Assembly: GCA_015039365.1 (NCBI GenBank)
Contig: WION01000742.1
Coordinates: 1-21,833 of the forward strand
From: Amanita rubescens
Lineage: Eukaryota; Basidiomycota; Agaricomycetes; Agaricales; Amanitaceae
Direction of reading: 5' to 3'
Length of the DNA stretch: 21,833 nt
Below, in pieces: positions 11,198 to 20,361 of this stretch. Position 1 is the stretch's first letter, and each line of letters opens with the position of its first letter. The notes under the pieces were generated by a model. The model was not told where the DNA came from, ran no database searches, and saw only the letters and a program-made list of their open reading frames with translations. Made by a program: the position numbers and the translations under genes.

Positions 11198-11349
11198 CAA
11201 TCATACACTTGTAAGATTAAAATTAATTGTACTTGTAATCTAACATTTACTACAAATCTATGATTATGCATCCAGTCCGCAGGTACTTTATATACTTGGA
11301 CATAATCTGGAAATACGGATCAGTGAGTGTCGTGAATCAGAGAGCCCAC
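11198..11349. other. 152-bp convergent 3' intergenic segment
   Basis: This AT-rich gap lies between the stop codons of the serine hydrolase and the ADCK2-like gene. It holds 3' UTRs (TTAAAATTAATTG, TTGTAATCTAAC) and no coding signal that I can see. Confidence 0.6.
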
Positions 11350-13579
11350 TCACAGGTCGTATTTAACAAGGTCATCCGCATTAACGATAGCAGCCGAGAT
11401 GAATGAGCGGGCTTCGACCCACACCCAGACCTAGAATAGTGTAAATATATGCCTTTGGAGCTAGCACAGAAGCGCACCTTCAGCAAGGCGCCCAGCTCGC
11501 TTGAAGGAAGATTCTTGTTGATGTTCTCTCTTGTCGCCATACTTCCACCCAGTTGCCTTAGGATGGGAAGGGCACTAGCAAAAAGGTCCAAATTGGGATC
11601 AAGCCGCCTGCCAATGCCTTCAAGTAATAGGATTGCGATAACGGTATTGATAAATCGCCTTCCATCCTGACGTGATGCTTTCTAACCGCTTTGAGGACCT
11701 CCGTGAGCAAATTGGATATTTTGATCTGACCAAGAGAAAATGTCTTGCGTTTGATGGATAACACCAGATGCTGCATTTTCAGGGCAAATGTTTCCGTGTC
11801 AATGGCTAATTCCGGTGATCGCGAGCGCTCCACCATTAACTGTCCCACTCTATAGCCATCGAAACTCGGCCACTGCTCTAAAGAGGTCAATAAAGTTTCT
11901 TCGATTGGTCGCATCGAGGGTAGTGACGAGGCCGGCGTCGATGAACACAATTTCAGGCATATAACCTTCCTGATGTAATGAATTCAACTCTGCCGTCCAG
12001 GCATCTGGGGAACGTCTGAGTTGGCGCAGACGTTCCACAATACGATCCGAGTCTGAATGATCTGCAGGAACAAATAGGCCATTTTCAGAACTAGACACGT
12101 TCGTAACCTGGCCTGCTTTACGGAAGAAGTGATTGAATAAGCTTTGTATGTAAATTATCGTGTTGGGTGGCTTGATGAATTTGATCATAATGTTACCAGG
12201 ATGGAGGTCAGCGTGGACAAAATTGTCTAGTAAAAGCATATGCTAAATAAAGCATAAGCATTCCGCCAAATGAGCAACACCATCATACCAAAAATGCATC
12301 TAGCCCGATGGTTGCTAATTGCTCATCAAAGGGACCGGCGCCATTAGCGAGGAAATATTCCATGGAGACGGCATTTTCATATTCTTCGACAAGAATATCT
12401 TTTGTTGACCAGAGTTTCAAAGACCGAGGAAATGTTACGGGAACTCTTCTATAAGCGAAATTATGTTCAAAAGTCTCCAAGTTATCGGCTTCATTTCTCA
12501 GGTCCAGTTGGCGTGACATAAGGTTACCAAAGACTTCCACCTCTTGAGGTAGGGAAAGCCATTGCATACCAGGAATGAAGGATATACAGCGGGCAAAGAA
12601 AGCCATGATGGAGAGATCACGAGATATCATTTTCTCGACATTAGGGTGGAGTATTTTGATGGCCACGGCAGCAGATGGAACGGAGGGAGGGGGTTCATGT
12701 AAAATGACGGGAGCCAAGGCACCCGCAGGTGTCCTGTGTTTTTTTCCCGTTCGGCGCGGACCGAGGTATGAGGGCGGTATCAAGTCTTTTTTTAGAGTAG
12801 CTCGGTATACCTAGAGGGGAAACGAGTCAGGCGAAATGTTACGTAGATAAAAGCTGTACCTGGGCGATGGCGCCAGTTCCAATAGGCTTGCCATCGAACT
12901 CTTCAAACACCTGATCAAAGGGACGTTGAAAGACACGTTCTATGACGTTCTTTGTATGCTCTAGTGAGTGTTGTTTTCCGCGTGAATGCAACGTGCCCAA
13001 TTTTTCGCACATGAGGGTCGGGAACAAATCTGCCCTGGATGCAGCCCACTGCGCAAGCTAGAAAGAGAGAATAAGAACACGCATATAACGAAGAATGGTG
13101 CACACCTTGATGAAGGTAGGGCCTGCTGCTGACATCTGCTGGACGAGAAGATCGTACCACCAGACTGCGCCCCACCTATCGCCTTTGAAACGCTTCTCTG
13201 GTCTGCCAACGAGAAGCATGGGGCTACAGATGATGACGGGCATGAAGAGGACTAAGAGATGGACAAAGCGCTTTGCGGTGAGTATAGGTTCCCATATAGA
13301 ATTGCGAAGAATGTAGAGGATACGACGGGTGAGGGAGATATGGACTTTAGAGGGGGAGGTGATGGTGAGGGGTGAGTCGGGACAGGTGATGGTGATGGGG
13401 GCAGGGTCGGTGAGGACGGAGGACGGGGTAAGGCGGGCCGGAATGACGAGCAGCAGTAGACCACCGGCGACAGGAAAGAGGCGGAGCGGACGAAGACGGA
13501 GGCGAGGGGCGGAGAGACGGGGAAACGGGCGGGGAGGCGGGCGGTGAAGCAGGAGGCGGGTGAAGCGACCTGCGAACAT
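11350..13579 (-). CDS. ADCK2-like UbiB/ABC1 family atypical kinase, with a +1/-1 frameshift pair
   Basis: Five exons: 13579-13106, 13057-12860, 12810-12289, 12242-11478, 11430-11350; net 679 residues. The Arg-rich N-terminus without acidic residues is a likely mitochondrial presequence, followed by a hydrophobic stretch (LVLFMPVIICSPMLLV). UbiB features in order: SAAGPTFIK|LAQWAASRADLFP (the KxGQ element, here K-L-A-Q), the nucleotide loop GTGAIAQVYRA, VAIKILHP with the ATP-binding Lys, RNEADNLETF, FVHADLHPGNIMIKF (catalytic HADLHPGN), and VFIDAGL (metal-binding Asp). The family contains the yeast Coq8 and Cqd1/Cqd2 proteins, linked to coenzyme Q and mitochondrial lipid handling; the GPTFIK-QWA pattern and long insert are closest to ADCK2/Cqd1. 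The conserved reading needs one base removed near 11861 and one added near 11651, so the stretch between lies in a shifted frame. GC-rich 5' end. Confidence 0.87.
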
Positions 13580-13648
13580 GACCAGCGGGGAGCTGTGACG
13601 TCAGTTGAAGTTATCTTGCTCTCAGCGTGCGAAAGTACGGGTTTCTCT
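13580..13648. promoter_or_regulatory. 69-bp divergent promoter between ADCK2-like gene and glycogenin
   Basis: The two start codons are 69 bp apart. The gap holds a perfect TGACGTCA palindrome at 13596-13603, which is the textbook binding site of CREB/ATF-type bZIP factors. A symmetric site in a shared promoter could act on both genes. Function is inferred. Confidence 0.6.
13596..13603. promoter_or_regulatory. CRE/ATF palindrome TGACGTCA
   Basis: An exact 8-bp palindrome in the shared promoter, 17 bp from the ADCK2-like start and 46 bp from the glycogenin start. One of only two copies I found in the window; the other is also upstream of a start codon. Confidence 0.5.
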
Positions 13649-16600
13649 ATGGCATCCAACTATGCGTTTGTCACTCTTCTGACATCTGATGCATATCTGC
13701 CAGGCGTACTCGCCCAGGTGGCATCTCTCGCCGAACTTCATCCAGCTCCTCGCGACATCCCTTTCTTTACCGTCTGTTTAGTCACTCCAGAATCAGTCGA
13801 CGTGTCTTCCTTAAAACTTCTCAGGAAGGCTTTCAACCTCGTCGTCGGCGTAGAACTCATTCATCAGTCTGACACAAAGGGCCTGGCGCTATTGGGTATA
13901 CTTCTTCTCGCTTCTTTCAGCATATCTCTCATCTCGTCCCCCTCTCAGGTCGTCTCGATCTTCATGCCGTTTTGACTAAGCTTCATGTCTTCCGTTTGAC
14001 CCAATTCTCCAAAATTATCTTTCTAGACGCAGATGTCCTTCCTATACGCCCTCTTTCACACCTTTTCAAATTACCTCATGACTTCTCTGCCGTTCCCGAT
14101 GTTGGCTGGCCAGACATCTTCAACTCGGGTGTTCTCGTTTTCAATCCAGGAGAAGAAAAGTTTAATGAACTTACGGATCTCCTCAACTCAAAAGGCTCGT
14201 GGGACGGTGGTGACCAAGGCCTTCTTAACGAATGGCGTGGCACCAACTGGAATCGACTCAGTTTTATCTACAATACCACCCCAACTGCTGCTTACACGTA
14301 AGTATACGATATTCCTTCGCGTTGCTCTTATCCATACAACGAACAGCTACGCGCCAGCATACGAACGTTTTGGCTCTCAAATTTCTGCGATTCATTTTAT
14401 CGGACCCAATAAACCGTGGAACTCCATCCCATATCGTCCGTCTTTCACAAAAATTTCAACTGCCGATTCCTCTGAGCTGGCCTATGATTACAATTCTCTT
14501 TTGGATCGTTGGTTCAATGTCTATGATCGACATTATCGCGCTCAGCCCATTATGGTTGACAGCTCATTTGAGCTAAAAACGTATATCCCCGTTTGGGAGC
14601 AGGAGTCTCGTGACGAGCACACAGCTATCACTGCCTCCGATGCCTTGCCTTCTGGAACCACTTTCAGTCTAGACGAGCTCAGGAAAGTTGCTATAGAAGG
14701 TCTACATTCCTTGGTACCTTCGTCTGGTGACCACGGAGGCGAAGGCAATTACATCAACCTACCCTTACAAGGTCGAGTCGACCTCATGGGTCCCAGGAGA
14801 CCGCAGGAGCTGGTTATCGTCGAAGAGACGGATGTTGAAGATGCTGTATCCAAGAGCGAGAACAATGTTCCGCCCGAGATACGTGTGCAGCAGAGTGTTC
14901 CATCCACTCCCCCGAGGAAGCCACTTGCCAGCAGTGGGTCGTTTGGTTGGCAGTCATTACCTACTCCAGATCCAAACGACCTCCCTCCGAGTCCGCGCCC
15001 ACAGATTATATCACTTCCTTCAACTCCCACTCCACACGCTTGGTTTGCTCGATCCTCGCCCTCACCGCAGCCCCCTCAGATGTCCATGCTCTCACTACAT
15101 CCCACGCAGATGTCGCTGCCCTCGGTATATCCTACGCAAGTGTTTCCTACTTTGCCAGCGTCTCCGTCTCCCCAATCGCACACGTCACAGCGAACGGTTG
15201 CAGCGTCTTCAGACTCTGGGCAAGTGTCCCAGCTATCTATTTCGATGCCCCCACAGATGCCCTCAATGCAGGATTATTTCCCCCCTCAACAATTCACGCA
15301 GATGCCTCCATCTGCCGAGAAACAAGAACCTGTGCAGACGAGCTCACATGCAGAGGAAGAGGAACGTCGCCCGCCGTCACCACCCCTGCTTCTCTGGAAC
15401 CCTGCTATCGAGCCTCCCCCAACGAGCCTCCCTTCATCCTCTGGATTTGCCGTTAACACTTATTATCCCAATGCTTGGGACAATACACCGTCAAAGAGTG
15501 TGTTGGACGGCACTTCTCAGTCTCCGGATACCCTATTCCAGCCTCCACGTACCCCGGGAATTCCAAAACCTTTGGTCCGAGAAGGCCATTACCGTCAAGT
15601 TACGGGAGATGGTACCTCAGGAGCAGCCCCAAGCCCCGATCCAACCAAGGTTAAGCATGTCTTTACTTGGGAAGACAAACCGAGAACTCAGCCCGGCCGT
15701 GTTTTCCCCTCACTTGAAAGTCCTTCACCCAAACAAGTCCAAGGACTTCCTACATCTCCTCTTCCTACATCACCAGCAATGCAAGGACTACTCTCGCCTC
15801 TCCGTGGTTACCTGTGGACCTTGTCTATGTAAATAAGTGGGATATAGTTCCAGGCATCCAAAAATATGCTTCTCGGCTCCGTCCTCCTAAAGCTCCCATC
15901 CCTTTGGCTCCTGCTTTCGATGAAAATGAGTGGAAAAAGGATCCCGAGCACAAAGCTGAAGTTAGCAGCCGCGATGGAGATGATGAAGATAGCAGTGATG
16001 GAAGTGCCGCCGATGATAGTGATAGAGACGAAAGGTCTGCAAGGAACTCGCAAAGACAATCTCGACGGTCTTCAATCGTCTCGGCTAGCGAATTGATCAC
16101 GGGCAAGAAGAAACAATATAAAACGAGAGGGGTGCAAACCGTTCCAAAAGACATGCGCAGTCGAGCTGTTCAAGTCAACACTTTCTTGGTTAACCCTTCA
16201 GCCCTATCGAAGACAAGAAAACCACCTTTTTCAGGTGATGCCAGTCAACTACCAGATTTGCCCATGTCAACTGCTTTGCCATCACCCATTGATGAGCCTG
16301 AGAGGACTTTACAGACCCCGCAACGCGCCCTTCAAGTGAACAAAAACTTTCAATGACTGGAAGATCTGTGTCGCACACGGCTTCACAACATACACAATCA
16401 CCCATACAGGTACCTAGACTCGGATTTCCATCAATCATCTCGCGCCAAGTTTCGAATGACTCATCGCTTGGGTCTCCTGCATCTTCTGGTCCGCCTTTGT
16501 CGCCGGCAGAAGGCCCAGCTCCCCCTTCACCTTCCCGAAAAGGAGGGCGTGTGTGGGATCCTGCAAGAGGTGTTGAGTTGTTCAAACGGGGCTCTGAAGA

Positions 16601-16661
16601 GGTTCTGGCTAGGTTCTTGAAGATGGGTTCTTGGGAGGGCGAGGCTTCTCGACTCCGCTAA
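13649..16661 (+). CDS. Glycogenin (GT8 glycosyltransferase) with long disordered linker and one missing base
   Basis: Exons: 13649-13895, 13949-14297, 14347-16335, 16410-16661; about 945 residues. Glycogenin primes glycogen by glucosylating its own Tyr with UDP-glucose. The GT8 domain fills about residues 1-280: NYAFVTLLTSDAYLPGVLAQ, KIIFLDADVLPIRP (Mn-binding DxD), DIFNSGVLVFNP, WDGGDQGLLNEW, RLSFIYNTTPTAAYTYAPAYERFG (holding the Tyr region aligned with the animal acceptor site) and HFIGPNKPWN. Then come about 500 Pro/Ser/Gln-rich residues, the block VFTWEDKPRTQPGRVFP, the block VNKWDIVPGIQKYASRL, and a C-terminal FKRGSEEVLARFLKMGSW, the short motif that in this family binds glycogen synthase. 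Near 15791-15805 the frame shifts: one base is missing relative to the conserved reading. No intron of suitable phase explains it. The last intron, 16336-16409, is canonical. Confidence 0.9.
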
Positions 16662-16906
16662 AAAAAATTGGAGCAGCGTTGGCTGCACATATGATGTATA
16701 TTTCGCTTTGATTTTGCTGTCGGACTAAAGTTATTTTCGATACCCTGGACGTTGTATGGACGTTGTACTCCATCGAATAGCATTGAATATAGATAGACAT
16801 TCGTCATCCTACGCCTACTCCAACGCACCCTCGTTCTAATAAGAGTCGTCCTTGATGAAACTTCAGCAAAGTGTTTAGCGAGAATCTCATCCCTTTGAGG
16901 CCCATC
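16662..16906. other. 3' flank of glycogenin; no gene seen
   Basis: It begins with an A7 run right after the stop. At 16747-16768 an 11-bp motif (TGGACGTTGTA) is repeated in tandem twice. I see no coding exon, tRNA or strong hairpin. Confidence 0.5.
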
Positions 16907-17287
16907 TCATTCCAGAAGCCCCGAAACAACCGCAGGAAGCCTCACTTGCGCTCGACCTCGCAAACGCTCTCTTAGTACCACCAGTACTACAAACACGGCC
17001 GCACGAACCCCCATCCCTGAATCCATGCCGAAAGAGGGTCTCGTGTCTTCCACGATGCTGTGAACGGGATATCCTCTCAAGCGTCCCGCGTGGAACAAGC
17101 GGAAAAAGAAACCGAAAACGTGCAAAGGGTCGAAGCCGACGAGGCTATCGTCCACCTCGTCGCGCGCGCGAGGGGGGAAGAAGAGCAGGGGAACGAGGAG
17201 ATACGGAAACGGGGGAAAGGCTGACGAGGGCTCTTCGTGTGCCTTATCAGTCCGAGATGGCGGCACACTCACCAAGCCTTGCTCCAT
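16907..17287 (-). CDS. Unrecognised small GC-rich ORF with possible membrane segments
   Basis: A 126-codon open frame starting ATG at 17287. I do not recognise it. Visible features: a hydrophobic stretch FPYLLVPLLFF, an aromatic run HVFGFFFRLFHAG, and a C-terminal VRAAVFVVLVVL followed by Arg-rich RERLRGR, as in a small membrane protein. A good internal intron (GTGAGT to TCGTCAG, 53 nt) could be removed near the start, but joining there leads into another frame that ends soon; using the later GT four bases on keeps this frame and removes residues 7-23. The G+C richness may by itself keep frames open, so this could be non-coding. It lies just downstream of the CRN gene on the same strand. Confidence 0.35.
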   Translation of the reverse strand: MEQGLVSVPPSRTDKAHEEPSSAFPPFPYLLVPLLFFPPRARDEVDDSLVGFDPLHVFGFFFRLFHAGRLRGYPVHSIVEDTRPSFGMDSGMGVRAAVFVVLVVLRERLRGRAQVRLPAVVSGLLE

Positions 17288-17497
17288 TGCAGCATCGAAT
17301 TGGAGCAGTATAACTTAGCGTGGTTGTTATGCACTGGCGTTCCAGATGCTAGATGATACTGCTAAGTATCTAATTTGCGTATTTTGGAGCATGAGAGAGA
17401 AGCTTCGTGACGGTGACGCTGAAAGTTCGGTTGCAATATATACATTCAGCCTACGGAATTAGCTTTACAAAGTGAAATTCAGCTAAAAACACTACCC
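17288..17497. other. Gap between the CRN stop and the small ORF; no gene seen
   Basis: About 210 bp of moderate composition that would hold the CRN 3' UTR and any promoter of the small ORF. It contains a near-palindrome GATACTGCTAAGTATC around 17350 and a related GCAGTATAACTTAGC around 17307. No confident element. Confidence 0.4.
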
Positions 17498-20021
17498 TCA
17501 AGCTGCTGAATGGACCCAAATCTTGTCACATCGCCAATAGACAGAAACCCATACGGACACTGAGCCCGTTATCCAAAATACTTACATTGTGAAAGTTGTC
17601 CTCGAACACAGCATGGTACAAATTTGACATAACTTAGCAGCACACAAGGTTGCATCAGTGGAGCAATGACCAAAGAGTGAGTCCACTTACGTGGATGTTT
17701 CTCCTTTGGATATGTGGTACGGCAGTCAATAATGATATACTCGGATAGAGGGAGTGTCATCCTGTATGACCCTCCTTCGGAAAACCGACCACAATGACTT
17801 GCTAGCTGATTACCTTCACGTAGAAGTTCTATCCCCCACGATTTGGTAGGGATATAGAAATCTACGAGTCCCTGTGTTGTCCCGAATTCGGGAAAGGTGA
17901 CCAGCGACCCCCGCGAAAGAACATGACAGCAACGATAAAATTCGTCCTGATACTGGGCTTCGGGTAGCCGCTGAATACAACCAGGACCTAATCTTCGTTT
18001 AGTCGAGAGAATGTTCGGGGAGAACAGCTTAATGACGTTGATCACAAAGTCCAGAAGACTCTTTGCTTGGAGTTCGGTTGGGGGGAGACTGCCCGATAGT
18101 TTCCACTCCACATACCAGCGGTGAAGCGACGATGGGAAGAGGTACCCGATTTCATCTAATAAGTTCATGGCCCCGAGCTTGTCTGCGTGGAGCCAACCCT
18201 GGCGGAAACACTCCTGAAGCGCTTTCTTCTCATCATCAGTCCCGAGCTCGGAATCCTTCACAAAATTCTTACGAAGGACAGCAGAAAAGACACTGGCGAT
18301 GGCTGGCACTCGGAGTGCATCATTTGATGGTAGCCCCCTTCCGAATACGATAGCGGAATCCTCGAGCTTTTGTAGCAATTCTTGTGGGCCGATTGCGTCC
18401 AGAAATGACTTCCAAGTGTAAAGCCGGCCAGCAGTACGCTTGAGTTGACGATATGACTGAACCAGATGTCAGACCATCACCCTTTTTAACGCAAAGGGAC
18501 TTACGTCGTCGGCAATAATTATGCTAATGAAATCCTTGATCGCCCCCACGTGCCCGTTGGTAATACCATAAAGGGCATCAAAAAAAGAAGGATCAAAACA
18601 AAACGTGGGGGAAGGATAACGCGTGGTGATCAGATCGTCAAACTCGCTTCGGGTGAAAAGGAGTCCAACTGGAGCAAGGCCATCTTGATGGTCAATATGA
18701 CGCAAAGTGACCCGCTGGGCATCAGCGATGAGTAGTGGGGTCCCCCCTAAGCTGACACGCAATGTTGGGCTGCCATAGCCACAAAAGATGATCGCGCGAC
18801 GTTCCTCGTAGTCACGCATGGGTCTGAAAAATTGGCTCCAGAGTTCTGAATCATTGTACGTCTGTTGCGCTTCGTCAAAGATGAACACCGTTTTTTTTCT
18901 TTTCTCGTCCCAGCCTAGCCACCTTAGATAGGAGCGATAGTCGCCCCTCTCTGCTTTCGCTGGCCACCCATGGACCCAAACAATGTGAATCTTCTCGTCG
19001 TCTTGCTGGGGGATATGATCGATATAATCAGCGAGTAATTGGGCAAGCACCGTCTTGCCGCTTGCGGGAGTCCCACGAACCTTCGTGGGGTAAGCGGGGA
19101 TTTCAGAACATTGAACGTCACAAAGTTACCTGAATGAAACCACATTCCTTGAGTCGTTCGTACAGCGCTATGACTGTATCCCTCCGTGGAGATGTATTCC
19201 CTGAGGTCTCTGTGAGCGGTGAGAGGGCAAAATTTGACTGGGCTTGTGGAGGGCGGGGGAATGATCGGGTTCGTTCGGGAGGTCTGGGGTTGTCTATGGG
19301 GTGCAGTGGCGGATAAAAAAGGACGAGAGCGTAGTGAACGGAGCGTTGATTAGTGATAGTAGAATGACACGACAGATATGGGCTCACTTGTGGATGCAAG
19401 TTGCGACATGACAGACACGGGCCCACTTGTGGATGCAAGTTGCGGCACAACAGATGTGGATGCAAGTTGCGACACGACAGATACGGGTCCACCTCCGGAC
19501 ACAAGTTGCACCAGAATATGGACATGCTTTTCGAGAGGGTTGTGCGGAAAGAGTGCCGACACTTTCTGTGTAGGGGTCAATTCGTCGGCGAACGCCGCCA
19601 CATTGCCTCGCGACTCAATACGGTGCGAGAGAGTATGAACCGGTTCCACAGGTTCTGCGACATTTAGCTGGCGAGATAGAGTCAGCTGCGGAAATGCCGG
19701 CCCCAAAAATATAAACACACCTTCAAAACGATGAAGGAGTTAGTAACACGTTGAATGTTTGCGTTAGCCTACCTTCCAAAGCAGTAGTCTGGAGTATGTT
19801 ACAGCGCGAAAATCTTCATATTCCTCCTTTACAGCCTTCTGCAAATCAGTGACGTCGAAGTCGCGACGTACGGTTATCTTTAATGGACGAGGGTCGCCGA
19901 CAACAAAGAACCAAAGTGGAAGAGATTTCTTGCCAAACATCAAGGATGGAAGTATGGCGTAGAGGTAAGAATACAGCGAATTGGGAGGAGTAAAGGGCCC
20001 GTTGGATTGGAAGTCGTTCAT
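17498..20021 (-). CDS. Crinkler (CRN)-type protein: ubiquitin-like header, P-loop NTPase, nuclease-like C-terminal domain
   Basis: Seven exons proposed: 20021-19773, 19685-19388, 19293-19130, 19080-18505, 18456-17691, 17632-17586, 17521-17498; 707 residues, all phases consistent. The header (LWFFVVGDPRPLKITV, then LLLWK, ending near HVHILVQL) matches the CRN N-terminal ubiquitin-like domain. A Ser/Pro-rich linker with tandem repeats follows. The NTPase has Walker A GTPASGKT at an exon start and Walker B VFIFDEAQ. The C-terminal part has LVDFYI and WGIELLREGNQLASHCGRF, the pattern of the restriction-endonuclease-fold domain usual in these proteins; Asp and Glu there are candidate metal ligands, but the usual ExK Lys is not evident. 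CRN-type genes were named from oomycete effectors and are widespread in fungi, where function is mostly unknown. An internal start (ATG 19940) just before the header is a real alternative. The header-linker intron (19772-19686) may be two introns. Confidence 0.82.
19366..19521. repeat. Coding minisatellite, about 39-bp unit, in the CRN linker
   Basis: On the plus strand the core GTGGATGCAAGTTGCGACA recurs at about 19389, 19428 and 19455, followed by variants of TGACAGACACGGGCCCACTT; more diverged partial copies flank them. On the coding strand the unit encodes 13 residues of the type GPVSVMSQLASTS; one copy is four codons shorter. The array keeps the reading frame. One end crosses the exon-intron boundary at 19388/19387. 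Confidence 0.8.
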
Positions 20022-20058
20022 CGCAATAGTTATACAGTCTCGCGTCTATGTCACCTCG

Positions 20059-20066
20059 TGACGTCA
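20059..20066. promoter_or_regulatory. CRE/ATF palindrome TGACGTCA upstream of the CRN gene
   Basis: A perfect 8-bp palindrome 38 bp upstream of the proposed CRN start codon (20021). It is the second exact copy in this window. A bZIP factor could control the gene; this is inference from position and sequence only. Confidence 0.45.
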
Positions 20067-20361
20067 TACTCCGATGCCTGTTTCTGTTCGCGACCCAACG
20101 TGGCATAACTATCGACCTTATGCGTGCCAGTTCAACGTGTTACACAATGACGGCGAGCTCCTGAATTATTGAAATTAACTGTTAGAACGCGCGAATGTCC
20201 ACTTCCTTTGTGCCTCTATTCTAACCTCCGATGAAAAATAAAATAATTTATTTGATCATGTCACCACTGAGCAATATGACTGAAACGGTAAGCAAATGTA
20301 CATGCTAATAGTTTCATTGGTATAGATCAAGTTCCATCTTCCTCGTATGATAGTGCAAGAT
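20067..20361. other. Gene-free AT-rich stretch upstream of the CRN gene
   Basis: No coding exon seen. It includes an A+T run around 20235-20255 (AAAAATAAAATAATTTATTTG). It may hold promoter elements for the CRN gene. Confidence 0.4.

Noticed and set aside
13252..13659. A 135-codon Pro/Ser-rich ORF on the minus strand over the start of the ADCK2-like gene
   Set aside because: It is another frame of the GC-rich presequence region; it does not continue into the kinase exons.
14727..15836. A 369-codon Arg/Leu/Pro-rich open frame overlapping glycogenin
   Set aside because: It is a shadow of the Pro/Ser/Gln-rich linker read in another frame; the glycogenin frame carries the conserved blocks.
15805..15854. 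Intron GTTACC to GATATAG to fix the glycogenin frame
   Set aside because: It keeps frame but removes the conserved VNKWDI block, which is open and family-like; a missing base explains the data better.
17300..17365. Terminal inverted repeats of a small mobile element (AGCAGTAT and ACTTAGC pieces)
   Set aside because: The pieces are short and in swapped order, and there is no target-site duplication or matching partner.
18469..19050. A stand-alone AAA or NLR-type ATPase gene
   Set aside because: The Walker A lies at the exon start just upstream, and the exon joins in frame to the CRN header side and to the nuclease-like exon; it is one domain of a larger protein.
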